Assembly: GCA_009809945.1 (NCBI GenBank)
Contig: WTPW01001004.1
Coordinates: 26,846-90,845 of the forward strand
Reading direction: 5' to 3'
DNA length: 64,000 bases
Origin: Gigaspora margarita
Lineage: Eukaryota > Glomeromycota > Glomeromycetes > Diversisporales > Gigasporaceae
This document shows, piece by piece, positions 12,089-25,006 of this stretch; position 1 is the first letter of the stretch, and every line of letters starts with the position of its first letter. The notes under the pieces were generated by a model, which saw only the letters and a program-made list of their open reading frames with translations, was not told the DNA's origin and did no database searches. Made by a program: the position numbers and the translations under genes.

Positions 12089-12136
<48 letters not shown>
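12088..12136. repeat. AAT trinucleotide microsatellite
   Basis: About 16 uninterrupted aat units. Confidence 0.95.
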
Positions 12137-12188
12137 TATTTAAGATACCTGGACCGGACTCATAGTTGAGTCTGAGTCTGGTCTGAAG

Positions 12189-13653
12189 CAGTGTTAGAAA
12201 TCTGTTTTGAAATTTATGTTCTCATGAGAACATATCTATTTAATTTAATGTTCTCAAAAATTTTTTTATGTTCTCAAATAAAAAAAAAATTTTTTTCTCC
12301 CTTGTCTTCTTTCTCTCTTTCCTTCTCTCTCTTTATCTCTCACTTTTCTCTCTCTCTCTCTTTTTTACACTCACTTTTTCTTTTTGCAATTATTTTTTTT
12401 CTCTTATTCTCTCTCTTAACTTATACTTTTAAACTTCTTTTAATTATTTTTTAATTTTCATTTTTAATTAATATATTTAAAAAATTATTAATAGTAATAA
12501 TAAAGAATATTATTTATTTAACTAAAATTTATAAACAAAGCTAAATTATTTAAAAAAATAAAACTATAATTCATATATTTTTTTTAAAAAAAACAACCAA
12601 TTTAATATTTTAGGCTTTTATATAATGTTGGAGATGTTATTGGTTTAATCTAGCTTGTATATTTAGTTTTTAGATAAGCCTTTAATATTTCTTAAATAAT
12701 TAAATAAATAAATAAATAAATATAGTAAATATAATATTCTTCTTCACTATAGTGAATTTAGTGAATTTATAAATTCAAATATTTTTAATAAAATTTTAAA
12801 ATATAGCACTAAAGTTTAAAATTATAATAACTAAAGATTTTCTTAGTTATTTTCTTGTAAAAAATTTATATTATCATTATAGTGAGTTTAGCTTTCTGAA
12901 TACTTATATTAAATATTGATTTAATTGGTATTCAATATAATAATTTTATATGTACTAGCATATCAAAGTTTGTACATACTGGACAGCATAAGACATCTGC
13001 TCTATTTATATAGAGCATGAATTTTTGATTCTTAACTAATCAATTCAGATTGGCTAATTTTGATGCAATTGATACTAATTGGTCAATTAAATACATATAT
13101 TTCCTTTTTTTTATATTAAATGCCAATTTTTAAAATCATTACAAACTTTAACTTTAATAACTTCTTTAAAACAAAAAGTAATAAAAAATCCTTTACAGAA
13201 ATGTAGTTTAGCAAAAAATCTATCAATTGTTAAAGGGTTTCTTGATTTAACTTGTTTTAAAAACATTATAATAATTTAAAGTTTTATTGATAAAAGCGGA
13301 TACATTTTGCTATCCAGTACTATAGAATAATGTAGCTATACAACTATATTATACCAAAACTGAGAATGGATAACCCAATAAATTATATTATCCAAAATCT
13401 TTCTATAATTCAAAAATACTAAATTGTCTTTAATTTCAACAACTAACAATTAAATATTTATGAACTTAATTATTTAAACTACTATATTAATAAAATAATT
13501 TTTATTACTTTATATATTTATATAGAGAACATATTTTTCAAACCTAATGTTTTCAAAAAAAATTTAATAGAGAACATCTTAAATTTTGTAAACGTTCTCA
13601 AATTAAAAGTGATGTTCTCATGAGAACAGGAGAACATAAGATTTCCAACACTG
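12189..13653. mobile_element. Non-autonomous hAT element with 8-bp TSD
   Basis: The termini cagtgttagaaatc and gatttccaacactg are inverse copies. The perfect 8-bp duplication gtctgaag lies at 12181-12188 and 13654-13661. gttctcatgagaac words occur near both ends. A CT-rich run fills 12297-12420. No transposase. It is inserted in the ggtctgagtctgg-type repeat sequence visible on both sides (about 12150-12188 and 13654-13760), itself probably the edge of an older element. Confidence 0.92.
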
Positions 13654-13661
13654 GTCTGAAG

Positions 13662-14800
13662 TCTGAAATTAGTAAAATTTAGAGTCTGAGTCTGGTCTGA
13701 TCCCGAACCGAACCCGGACCGGACCAGACCTGGACTGGACCTAGGAGCACTAGGTCAGATAGATTTTAGTTAGCTATATATAAGCAAAATTGCCTTTCTA
13801 GCATTTTTAATTAACCTACCCAAGAGTAGGTTTAGACTAGTGTTTTTGAGATGCTGTGACAAAATCATGTGGTATCCTTTATCACAAGACCATAACCCAG
13901 GCCCATGATGTAGAGTTGATATTAGATAAGTATGAGGTAGTAGTAATGGGTATTGTAGGTATGAGAAATGTATAAGAATGATATAATAAATAAGAGATAT
14001 TGTTGAATAAATAAGTATAAGGTCATAAGAAATGGCTTTGTAAGAGAAAAAGAGTAAAAATTTTGTTTTCTGTCTTTTGTTTTTGTTGCTACCTTGATGA
14101 AAGTCCAGCTTTGTTATTAGTACCCACCTACCTTCTACTGAGTATAAACTTTTTATGGATTTAGTAGTCTTATGGAAAGGTTTAGTAGCTCAGGTGGACA
14201 ACCCAAATATTGAAAGTAATTGGCTTATGGACCTGATCAAACAGGTTGAGTAGTAGAGAAGAAGAAATGAGATATGTGAATTAAGCTACAGCATCTACTT
14301 GTCATGAGACTGTGACTTGGACCCATGATATAGAGAAGATGGTTGGGTAATATGAGGTATTTTGAGATATTGTGTGACAGTTATTGTAAGTATAAGGAAA
14401 TGATATATCAGATGTTGTTTTGGTTGAGTAGTATTTCTTTATTTTATTTTTATTTATATATTTATTTTTTTATTTATCAAAATATTTGTATTCAAGTCAT
14501 CCATTCTCATTTTAGCAAACTCCTGCAATTTACATAACTTAAAAAAACTTGCTTTGTGCAAGTTTGTAAAGCTTAGGACATTTTTAGCTAATTTTTAAAT
14601 AACATCATCCTCTTCGCTTAACTAACACTGAAAATTGAACAAGTCAATCACAATGCAGTATAAGCCTAGTTAATCATATGATTAATGTTAACCAATGAGA
14701 TTTGATCAAATATTCTTGGGATGTGTTGTTTACACCACCCTCCTCATGCCTGAGCCTAAATATTGACATTAACCTAATAATCAACTAAAAACTGCCTTAA
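13662..14800. other. Non-coding repeat-derived stretch
   Basis: The start (to about 13760) is a ggaccgg/gtctgag-rich segment that looks like a transposon end. Two related blocks (acaagaccataacccaggcc near 13883 and atgagactgtgacttggacc near 14304, each followed by catgat.tagag) indicate an old duplication. No gene seen. Confidence 0.5.
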
Positions 14801-14804
14801 TTAA

Positions 14805-15165
14805 GGTTATTCACATTACCTGCTGACTTATTTTTTTCAATTTATAATTTTTTTGATTTTTTTTTTTTAAGATCCTAATTGTGCCAATTGTTTGATTTTT
14901 GACATTTAATTTTTTTGCTATTCTCATTCGGTATCACCCAATGGTGACCTTAATTTCCTATAATTTTCTAATAGGACTGATAGAGAAAATATGATTCTAA
15001 CTCAATTTTTTGGTTTATTGTTGAAAATAAAAAATTAACCTTGTATAACCTTTGGTGTGAAAATTATTTTACTAATTTACAATAAATTAAAAAAAAATCT
15101 GATTGACCAACTCATATTTTCAGATCCCATGTAATGCTAAACAAAAAATCAACTTTGCGTGGCCT
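14805..15165. repeat. Diverged relative of the 1437-2229 element, inverted
   Basis: Read on the minus strand, tcaaacaattggcacaatta and the tcaactttgcgtggcc end match the interior and end of the element at 1925-2230. The T-run and the ggtgacc/ggtatc block are also shared. A decayed copy in opposite orientation. Confidence 0.7.
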
Positions 15166-15481
15166 AAACAATATCAAGGAAACATGATCATACTAGTATT
15201 AATTTATTTTAATTATATCAATTTGGGTGTTGAATTTATTAATTATGTATTTGGATAAGTTATCAGATTTCACGTTTGAATATTATATTTATAATCTAAG
15301 TAGAATTTGCTTAAAATAAATTATGTAAGGTGGATATGGGTATTATGGCGCAGTTAAGTATTTTGGCTAATAATACATAATGTATCGATCAGAATTGAAT
15401 GATTTTGGTACTATTGGATTCGTCACATCAAGGCGAATCAGATGTTACCAAAATCATTCAATTCTAAGCACTAGATCATAA

Positions 15482-16518
15482 CAGTCATAGGACATGTCCC
15501 CTTGAAATTAGTTTAAAATAAGTTTATAATAAAAATTATAAAAAAAACATATGAATTTACTATATAACTTTGAGCTAAGATCCCTCTCAGGCTTAACTAA
15601 TTAACTTAAAATTAAAGTTTGCAGGTATATAGAACAAGAAAAGAAGAAAATTTTGAGCTTAAAAATTATATTAAAATTTTGCCAATTTTGTATTTTTTCA
15701 AAATGTAACTCTGTCAAACACAAATATTTACAAATTTTAAATTAGCAGTTATGTGTAAAATTATGTTCTGAACAACTTTACTTAGGCGACGGAAGTAGGT
15801 TACCTTGTAAGAAAAATGGGTTATCTATGTACTAAAGTTAAAATTTACCATATTTCATGATATAACTTTTTTTCTTATTAGGTAACCTACTTTGGGCTCT
15901 TAAGCAAAGTTGTTCAGCATGTAATTTTACATTACATTGAGATTAATTCGCGTTTTTCGGACCTTTTCTAAGTGAAAAATGGGTTTAAAGTTCGAAAAAA
16001 AATTTTTTTTTAAAAATTTTTTTTTTCGAACTTTAAACCCATTTTTTACTTAGAAAAGGTCCAACAAACGCGAATCAATCTCAAATCTAATGTAAAATTA
16101 CATGCCGAACAACTTTGCTTAAGAGCCCAAAGTAGGTTACCTAATAAGAAAAAAAGTTATATCATGAAATACAATAAATTTTAACTTTAGTACATAGATA
16201 ACCCATTTTGCTTACAAGGTAACCTACTTTAATCGCCTAAGTAAAGTTGTTCAGAGCATAATTTTACACATAACTGCTAATTTAAAATTTGTAAATATTT
16301 GTTTTTGACTGAGTTACATTTTGAAAAATTGCAAAATTGGCAACAGTTTTTAAGCTCAAAATTTTTCTCTTTTCTTGTTCTATATATCTGCAAACTTTAA
16401 TTTTAAGTTAATTAGTTAAGCCGAAAAGGATCTTCAGCTCAAAGTTTATAGTAAATTCATATGTTTTTTTTATAATTTTTATTATAAACTTATTTCTAGG
16501 GGACATGTCCTATGACTG
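15482..16518. mobile_element. Near-perfect 1.04-kb palindromic element
   Basis: The ends cagtcataggacatgtcccc and ggggacatgtcctatgactg are exact inverse copies, and the arms stay complementary almost to the centre at 16000 (an A/T-only core). ataa flanks both sides, which may be a short target duplication. The whole element can fold on itself and has no reading frame. Confidence 0.85.
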
Positions 16519-16719
16519 ATAAGATATCATTAATTAAAAAATACAAAGTAAAATAATAAAGTATAATGCAGGTACCAATTATGGCGCACATACTATTTTT
16601 CATGATCTATTGAGATCTATTGATCAGAATCAAATGATTTTGATACTATTCGATTTGTCTCATTGAGATGAATCAAATGGTACCACAATCATGTGATTTT
16701 GCCTAATATTTCTCGATAT

Positions 16720-17152
16720 ATCATAATTTAACCAAAATAAGCTATGCAAAACAAATTTTAAAATTAACATAAAATAATGAATAACACTTGGTAGAACAGT
16801 CCATTTTGATAATTTTACTGCCAAAATGTCCACCTTGTAGAGGCAATTCCAAAGCCCAAGCTCGCTAAAATCCAATCACGAGATCATGGGATTACTAAGG
16901 TTTTTGTATTGTTTTTGATGAAAATTTGATTAGTTAAACTTATATATTTTTATCAAAACAATAATAAACTTTAACGATCCCATGATCTCGTGATTGAATT
17001 TTAGTGAGTTTGGGCTTGTTTGAATCACCTCTTCAAGACAGACATTTTGGTGGTAATAGTATTGAAAACGGACTGTTCTACCAAGAGTTATTCATTATTT
17101 TATGTTAATTTTAAAATTTGTTTTGTACTGCTTATTTTGGTTAAATTATGAT
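16720..17152. repeat. Palindrome, about 430 bp, centre near 16936
   Basis: The arm atcataatttaacc pairs with ggttaaattatgat. The stretches aataacacttggtagaacag and aatcacgagatcatgggatt also recur inverted on the other side of the centre. Hairpin modules lie directly outside both ends. Confidence 0.75.
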
Positions 17153-17709
17153 ATCTTGAGAAGTATCAATCAGAATCACATGATTTTGGGACCATTCGAT
17201 TCGTCTCGATGAGACGAGTCAAAAGTTGCCAAAATTACACGACTCTAATTGATGGTTCACAAGATATTGCTGTACACTGCAATACTTCTATTGCCGTAAT
17301 ACCTATATCTACTTTAAATATTGCTTTAATGGTAATATATCATGATCCACTAGTCAGAATTCTATGATTTTGGTACCAATCGATTCATCTCACTGAGACA
17401 AATCGATTGGTACCAAAATTATAGAATTCTGATCAGTAGATCATAAGATATCAGTAGTGCGCCATAATATCCATATCCACCTTAAATTTTATTTTTGATT
17501 TTAAATAAATATGCATAATTTTAAATTAATCTATATTTATGAGCACGAATACTTTATAGTAATTGATTAATAATATAAATTGATACAACTGTATATTCTA
17601 AAAGAATCCTAACTAATAATCATTACTAAATAAGGTGTAATCATCGATAATTAAATTTGAGGGTCAGTTAAAGCTATAGTTGGTGGTAGAATTAATTTTA
17701 TGAATTAAT

Positions 17710-17870
17710 ATGGTTACGGCATTGCCGTATTTTTTGCCGTAATTACTGAGTGCCATAATGCTGTAATGCCACAAAGCTGTAATACCGTAATGCTGTAAAG
17801 CCGTAATGCCATAATGCTGTAATGCTGTAAAGCCGTAATGCTGTAATGCAGTAATGAAATACTATCTGCT
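17710..17870. repeat. Left subterminal array of about 9-bp units (gccgtaatg)
   Basis: Around 12 degenerate copies of gccgtaatg, gctgtaatg and agccgtaatg words. Probably multiplied binding sites for the element's transposase. Confidence 0.85.
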
Positions 17871-19141
17871 ATAATGGTATTGTTAAAATTCTTTACTGTA
17901 TTATGTTTTCCTTTAAATAACATATTATTAAATATTTTTTCGAATTTGATTTTGTCATTGATTTTTGATTTAGTACATGTGATAACTAGGGTTTGTAGGT
18001 CTAGGTTTTATTTGACTTAAATGTAATGATTTATATTTTTTGGCCAATTAGACCAGTTTATAATTCATTGTTTGGGAATGTTTTTTGCAAGCTAATTAAT
18101 TGAAAATAATTCATTGTCAAATTACAATAATAGCATTTATAGCATAAATAAGATGATACATGCCAACATACATACTTCCGTATTTTAAAATTTATTATAG
18201 CTATTGTTTTCTGCATTAATTTATGATCTTAATATTTTTATATTATTTAAGAGATATTTATACTGATGCCAAAATTAATAATGGGTCACTTGCTAGAAAA
18301 ATCATCATTTGAAAACAAGTACAAAATGGTGATTTTTCTATCAAATGACCTGAAAATTTTAATATTTAAATGTCGATTGCAGATAACAATAGCACTATGA
18401 GAATTTTTGAACCAATAATAGTGCAGTCCTCAAATTTTGGCATTTAACAACCATCAAGGAAAACTGTGGTTTGAGCTTCTGCATTTATAATTCAACATTA
18501 ACAGACTCAGCCTTGAAAAATTATATTGGTGATAAAATGAAATAATTATATATCAATTAATCATATGATTAGATTTTTAGAAACTATTAAAACAAGATGC
18601 AAAGCCCAAGATTTTGTTGTTAGCTAGCGAGCCAACCAAATGTTTTTAAATTGTACTATATAAATACATAGTAAATTCTTAATAGTATGAGCAATTTTTG
18701 AATCCAGACCAAAATGTTATTACATTATATATAAAATTGGTCCAGGTTTTAAAATAATTACCCATAAAGATTAGCCTATATAATGTTTTATAAATATTTA
18801 ATAATTTTTAATGTGATATAACTCTCACAAGCCACTTGTTTAGCACAAATATAAAAAGCCAACAAACAAATAGTGGCGATATTATCAAAATATTAGTATG
18901 AACTAGCAATAGAAAGGATTATTATATTTGAAAATATCTAGGCTTCAAATTTTTGTTTATAACCAAATAAACTTAGCCTCAAAAATAATATAATTTTTGA
19001 GGCTAAGTTTGTTAGATTATAAACTTTAAGCCCAAAATTTAGTTTTTCTAATAATATTTATAAAGTTTTTTGTAAGTTTAATTTAGATATAAATTTTTAA
19101 AAACCATGTTGTTTAACTTTTTAAAATTTAACCAATTAATT

Positions 19142-21890
19142 ATGTCTAATACCATATCAGAAAATACTTCTAAAAAAAACTAAAAGAGGCCGTAAAGAAG
19201 ATGATGTTTGGGATCATTTTACTAAAGAATCTATAGGAGAAGGTCACTATTCAGCAGTATGTTCATATTGTTCTGAAAAATGGAGTAGAGGATGACCAGA
19301 TAAATTAAAATCTCATTTAGCATTATATTGTGATAGTGTACCAAGTGATATTAAAATAGAATATTTAGAAATATTGGCTACTATTAGTTCTGATAAAAAA
19401 TTAAAAAAAAGATGGTAGTTCTGGAAAATTAATAACAAATTTTTATGAATCATCAACAAAAATTGAAAAAAGTAAAAAAGATAGAATTGATCAAGCATTA
19501 ATTAGATTTTTTATATGTTGTGGTATTCCATTTTCTACTATTAAACATCCATATTTTATAGATTTTATTCAATGTCTTTGTCTTGGTTATATTCCTCCTG
19601 AAAGAAAACTCTTTTATCAACTATTTTAAGTCAAGAAATTTCTACTGTTTTGATTAAAAATAACAAGGAACTTGAACATGAAAATAATTTAACCTTGGGT
19701 AATAATATATTTAAATTTGTTATTTATAATTTTAATTATATTAATATAATTTATTTTTATTAGCTGTAGATGGGTGGTCTAACCCTTTAGGAAAATCTAT
19801 TTATGCTTTTGTAATTATTACACCAAGTAGAAAGCAATATATTTATAGCTTAGTAGATGAATCAAGCAAATCTCATACAGGTTCTTTTAATGCTTCTAAA
19901 ATTGAAAAAGTTTTAATATCAGTTGGTACTAAAAAATTTGCAGCTATAGTTTCAGATGCAGAATTTGCTATGCAATTAGCAAAACAAATAATTGCTACTA
20001 AATATCCTTACATTTTACCTATAAGATGTATAGCTCATCATATTAATCTTATAACTTCTCATATTATTAAATTAGATTTTGCTAAAAATGTTTTCACAAA
20101 ATGTCAAAATTTAATAACATTTTTTAAAACTTCTTACTGTGCTAGTGCTGCTCTTTAAGAAGATATTATTAATTCTTTTATAAAAGGTGGCAGATTAAAA
20201 ACTTCAGTAAAAACAAGATGGTTTACAGCATGGAATTGTTGTAATTATAATATTAGATTAGAAAATAGCCTTAAAAATGTAAGTTAATTTTATTTTTTAT
20301 TATATAAATTATATGTTTTATTTATAATAATTAAAATATATTATTTATAATAATTAAAATATAATTAAAATTGTTTATTTTAAATAATAGTTTATTTATA
20401 ATTATATTTTATTTAGGTTCTTGAAAATCAGTCTGAAATTTTTCAAAATGCTATATCTATAAAAAATATTCTTCATAATCGTCAGTTCTGGCAGGATGTA
20501 GAACAATTAGAAAATATACTTGCACCTGCTAAAAGAGCAATTCAAGCAGTTGAAGCAAAATCAAGCAATATGGCATTATGCTTTTTAGAATTAGTTAAAA
20601 TGGCAATTGCTATTAAAAATATTTCAAACTTTATAGATTTAAACTTTAAAAACCTATGCATTAAAATTTATAATAAGTATTGGAAGCAATTTGATATTTT
20701 AACTTATCTTCTTGTTTATTTTTTACATCCTAAATATAGAGTTAAGTTTTATTTTATTTATTTAAATTAATATAATTAATTTAATTAAATTTTATTTTAG
20801 AAAAAGGATGTAAGAATAAAGTATTTCATGAAATTTTCTTACATGCTATGAAAATTTGGAAAAGTTATCATCTTAAAGAATATATTTATGAAATTTTATT
20901 AACATAACTTCAAAAATATTTAGAAAATTTGCTACCATATGATATGGAATATAATGAAAATTATGATACACCTGAACTTTGGTGGACAACATGTAAACAA
21001 CAAAATAATTATATACAGCAATTAGCATTAAAAATGTTTTCTATTGTTCCTCATCAAGCAGCATGCGAAAGAGTTTTTTCTATATTGAACTGAATGATTG
21101 GAAAAAAAAGAACTAGGTATAATTAATATAATTTAAAATATTAATATTAAATTATATTTTATTTCTATTTGTAAATATTTAAAAAATTTTAATAATAATT
21201 TTAAATATTTATACGAAATGATGTCTCATATACTTTGTATTTCTCAAAATTTTATTAGAGTTACTTCTGTTATATAACTAACAAAAATGATTCTATTGTA
21301 ATTTTACTCTATTCTAACTCTAATTCTAACTTTAATTCCAATCAATATTAATCTTATTTTTAATTTTTATTTAATAGCTATTAATGTATAGAGAGACACA
21401 ATATATATAGAAACACTATTTAGATTTTTTCTAATTATAATATATATAAAATAAATAATATATATATAATTTATTAATTTTACATTTATATTTAATTTTT
21501 AGATTAGATATTAATCATCTTCAATCAATGGCACAAATTCACTCATTTTATATTACAAATATGAAGTCTGAATTAAAATTTTCTATTAATGAAAATGAAT
21601 TTGAAACTACAATTAATGAAATTTCAGAAGCTTTAATTGAAAATACTGATCTTTTTGATGAAGAAGAAGAGAATAATAATGATGATTATGATACTAGTTT
21701 TGATTTATCTGATGAAGAAGATGAATCTAATCTTAATGATTTGCTTATAGCAGAATTGATGGATTTAAATTTTTATGATAATAATGAACCTGAAAATAAT
21801 TCGTTTTTAGATGACCAGCAATTATCAGAAAATGATGGAAATTCTGATATTGATTTAGAAGCAATTCTTGATAAGGAACTTCAAAAATAA
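19142..21890 (+). pseudogene. hAT transposase with BED zinc finger, inactivated
   Basis: The BED finger reads VWDHFTKES then CSYCSEKW and LKSHLALYC (C-x2-C, H-x4-C). The catalytic region follows as VDGWSNPLGKSIYAF, IVSDAEFAMQLAKQI, RCIAHHINLI and KTRWFTAW. The C-terminus has the hAT dimerisation pattern ELWW, LALKMFSIVPHQAACERVFS and INHLQSMAQIHSF, then an acidic tail to the stop at 21890. Introns fit at about 19699-19763, 20280-20416, 20739-20799 and 21117-21501. Four in-frame stops are all explained by one G-to-A or C-to-T change (two TGG to TGA, two CAA to TAA). Three shifts lie in A runs and could be mutations or sequencing errors. It would have cut and rejoined the element that carries it. 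Confidence 0.88.
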
Positions 21891-22239
21891 GATATAATTT
21901 TATATTTTAATTTATTATTTTTTGAACAACTATATGTTTTATTTTTTTTCCTGTTGCAGGTTTTTTTTAATACTATAATATATAGTTCATAAATATTGTA
22001 GTTTAAATATTTATTTAATAATTTTATTTTATTTTTTTATATTTATATTTATTTTATTAAAATGTTATTTTATTGATTTTATTAAATTATATTTAAATTT
22101 TATTAACAATTTATAACATACTAAAAAACAAAATTTTTATAAAATTAAAAGTGAATACTTGTTAACAAAATCTTATATTTTAATATATAAACTAGAAATG
22201 ATATTATATAATACAGATAAGAAAGAAAATTTATAACTT

Positions 22240-22520
22240 ATTAATCCAAGTAAATGAATTATATGCTATTCAATTTTGTCTCTTCAAGACAAATTGAATA
22301 TTACTAAGTTAATTCAATCTGATCACAAGATTACAAGATATTGATACTCAAATGCTATGCAAAAAATATTATAATACAGATATCAATTATAATGCATTTG
22401 AGATATCTCAAAATCCAGTAATTAGAATCAAACAACCTTACTGCCATTCAATTCATCTCATTGAGACAAATTGAATGGTTATAAAGCTATTCAATTCTGA
22501 TTGTCAGATCTCAAGATATT
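22240..22520. repeat. Two hairpin modules (copies five and six)
   Basis: Each has the mirror arrangement seen at 15.3-17.5 kb: an agatatc/gatcacaag edge, attgaatgg, tctcattgaga centre, and the inverse. The first copy (22240-22342) is more decayed than the second (22401-22520). Confidence 0.7.
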
Positions 22521-23734
22521 GCAAATGTATCATAATTAGTACTGTGTCATTTTTACTTATATGATATGTGCCTGCACATTCATATTTAATTGAATAAACA
22601 TGATTAGCTATTTTTAATTCGCTAATTAATAGACTATCATTATACCCACGATGTTAATTTATATTACTTTTTAATTTTTTTTAATTTTTTTTTTAAATAG
22701 ATAATCATATATAAAGAATGAACTTTTATAAAATTTAAGCTTCTGTCTGTTTAAAAATTATTACCAGGTTGCAAAAAGGTTCATTTGAATAGCCCGGGTG
22801 TCCTGTTTGATTCTATTGGCCCAGTTAAGAAGCAGATTAATGACTTTTAAAACTTTTTATTTATCACTTAAGATATAACAATTATAATTAATTGATAGTT
22901 CATATGCTCTTATATAATTAAACTCATTACCATCAGCTTTCGCATATCAAACAATGTCATAGAAAATAAAGAGCCAAACCCTTCTTTTCCAATTCTTTTA
23001 ACATTATCTAGTTCATTTAATGGAATCCATATCATACATGAATGCTTTAAGTTGAAATGCTTTTATGTAATCATTGGGTATCCTTATTTATACTTTCCAT
23101 TTTTTGTTGCTCCACTTATAGACATCTTACTTCATCTTGTAATATTTATTACATTGTGCACATTTCCGCATTTAAGTTCCCTTTGTAATCATAGAATATA
23201 TATTTTTTCGCCTTTGTCATACAGATTTTTTACACTTTAATTCACAATCCACATATGAATGATAGGATTTTATAAATTACGAAAGTATAATTTACTATGT
23301 TTTTTATATATGAATGAAATCTTTTTTTCCTCTACACTTATAAAAATTTTGTATAGTTACAAAAAATAAAATATCAATATCTTTTTATTTACCAAACCAA
23401 TTTCAAAAATTTTTTTACATTATATATAAAAAAGTATTATCTACATTTTTCAATTAGAAAAGCTAGTATATTAACATAATAAAAAAAAAGTTAGCTATGG
23501 AGGAAAAAAAGATTTCATAATTATAATAAATTTAATAGTAATTTGCGCCTATGAAATACTATCCTTCTTATGTGAATCAGCAATTAAATAACTTTTATGC
23601 TTTACCGACTAATGAATGTAAATGAAATGCTTGTATGGCAAATAACAACATATTCATCAGTATCCGGTTTGGAGTGATTGGGTGTCATATAGTTAATTAA
23701 ACATTATAATATTATACTTAAGTTACCGTATCGC

Positions 23735-23865
23735 ATTATTACAATATTAAGGCATTACGGCATTACGGCATTACGGCATTACGGAATTGCGGCATTGCGG
23801 CATTACGACATTACGGCATTGCGGCATTGCGGCATTGCGGCATTACGGCATTACGGCATGTAATT
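23735..23865. repeat. Right subterminal array of about 9-bp units (cattacggc)
   Basis: About 14 copies of cattacggc or cattgcggc, the reverse complement of the left array, ending about 80 bp from the right terminus of the hAT element. Confidence 0.9.
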
Positions 23866-23953
23866 TTTACGGCAATCAGATGGTAATTAATTCTACCACT
23901 GGTAAAATGCCGTAATTGCCGTAATTCAGTCTACCACCAACTATAGTTAAAGC

Positions 23954-24630
23954 GGAGTTAATTCAATATATGATCTACATACTACATAAATTAGATTCTT
24001 GATATCTATATATAAAAGCCCTTCTAACTGCATCAAAAAGGTAACCCAAACCCTAACTAAATTTCCCTCCGCTTTAACCGACCTCCAAATTTGGTGAAGA
24101 ATGGAGTTAGCTTTAATTTACCAATTTGAGGGATGGCTAAGTAGGGGCACTATTTTAGGTTATAAAAATATCAGAATACGATTTATGCAATATGTAGGCT
24201 TTGGCCACAAAAAAAAACGTCGGAATGAGATTTCTTTGAATAAACGAAAGTCTCGCTCAGATTGATGATTATAAATTAATCGGCACGGCAAAAATCCGAA
24301 GACAAAAAAAACAGAAAGCGAAAAAACAAAGGATCTCGCAATGTGAATCTACAGTAGGATTTCGTATTTCATAATATTTTATTATTTTATAATGACATAC
24401 AGTTAAATTTACTCATCAGTTTTCTATGCTGTTGCTCAGATCAGCTCAAAACATTAAGTATAAGCTAGAGACTATATACAACGCGATAAAAGTTGTGATA
24501 CGGAGGTTTGCCTTTTTTATGTAATTTTTCGTTTAAATAAGATAGTAACATTACTAATCACCAAATTTAGACAAATCAATTTCACAAACTTAAGGCGCAA
24601 CATTTTACTAATAAAGACATCTAGTATGAT
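23954..24630. other. Stretch without a recognised gene
   Basis: Immediately outside the hAT element. It holds a tatataaaag motif and a slightly GC-richer part (24210-24350) with cggaatgagatttc words. No coding frame found. Confidence 0.45.
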
Positions 24631-25006
24631 TATACATGTGTGCCTAAATTGTTTTTGAAAAATACTATTTTTCAGCAAACATTTCGTCATTGTTAAATTT
24701 TTCATATGAAACCCTCCGAAATAACTATACTAAAAATTTTATTTGTATTATTTTTAGATTTGAACAACTTTTATATACTAAAAAGTACAATAGATTTAAA
24801 TTTTTTTTTTTAAGATTTGGTATATAATATAGTATAGTTATTTCGGAGGGTTTCATATCAAAATAGATCATATTATGATCTATTTTGATAAAAATAATTT
24901 CGGCAAATATGAAAAATTAATTTCGGCATTATATAGATTAATTTCGGCTTTCTAAATGCCTTAATTGCTTTTTTATTAAGATGGGCAATTTAGGCACACA
25001 TGTATA
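24631..25006. mobile_element. Inverted-repeat element, 376 bp, with nested MITE
   Basis: The ends pair perfectly over 21 bp (tatacatgtgtgcctaaatt on the left, aatttaggcacacatgtata on the right). No target duplication recognised. The MITE at 24707-24855 and a 35-bp perfect palindrome (24856-24890, around agatcatattatgatct) lie inside. Confidence 0.65.
24707..24855. mobile_element. TA-flanked MITE, 149 bp
   Basis: The ends tgaaaccctccgaaataact and agttatttcggagggtttca are exact inverse copies, with TA on each side. Confidence 0.85.

Larger units (their letters stand above)
15328..17484. repeat. Composite inverted-repeat block with outer ends and four hairpin modules
   Basis: The outer ends aaggtggatatgggtattat (15328) and ataatatccatatccacctt (to 17484) are inverse copies, both next to ggcgc/gcgcc. 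Four copies of an approximately 100-bp self-complementary module (gatcagaat..atgattttggtacc, then its mirror) lie at about 15384-15480, 16612-16715, 17152-17270 and 17336-17452. Two further palindromes (15482-16518 and 16720-17152) sit between them. No transposase. Confidence 0.65.
17675..23945 (+). mobile_element. 6.27-kb hAT element with perfect 8-bp TSD and subterminal arrays
   Basis: The ends tatagttggtggtaga and tctaccaccaactata are inverse copies, flanked by the exact duplication gttaaagc at 17667-17674 and 23946-23953. Just inside each end lies an array of about 9-bp units (gccgtaatg / cattacggc). Between them is a plus-strand transposase gene (19142-21890), now inactive. This is the expected design of an autonomous hAT element: terminal repeats, repeated transposase-binding sites and one gene. 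The non-coding remainder (17900-19100 and 21900-23700) holds AT-rich sequence, a short hairpin at about 18969-19010 and two hairpin modules at 22240-22520. Confidence 0.93.

Noticed and set aside
23735-23865. Minisatellite unrelated to transposons
   Set aside because: An inverted counterpart at 17710-17870 and exact TIRs and TSD show it is the subterminal array of a hAT element.
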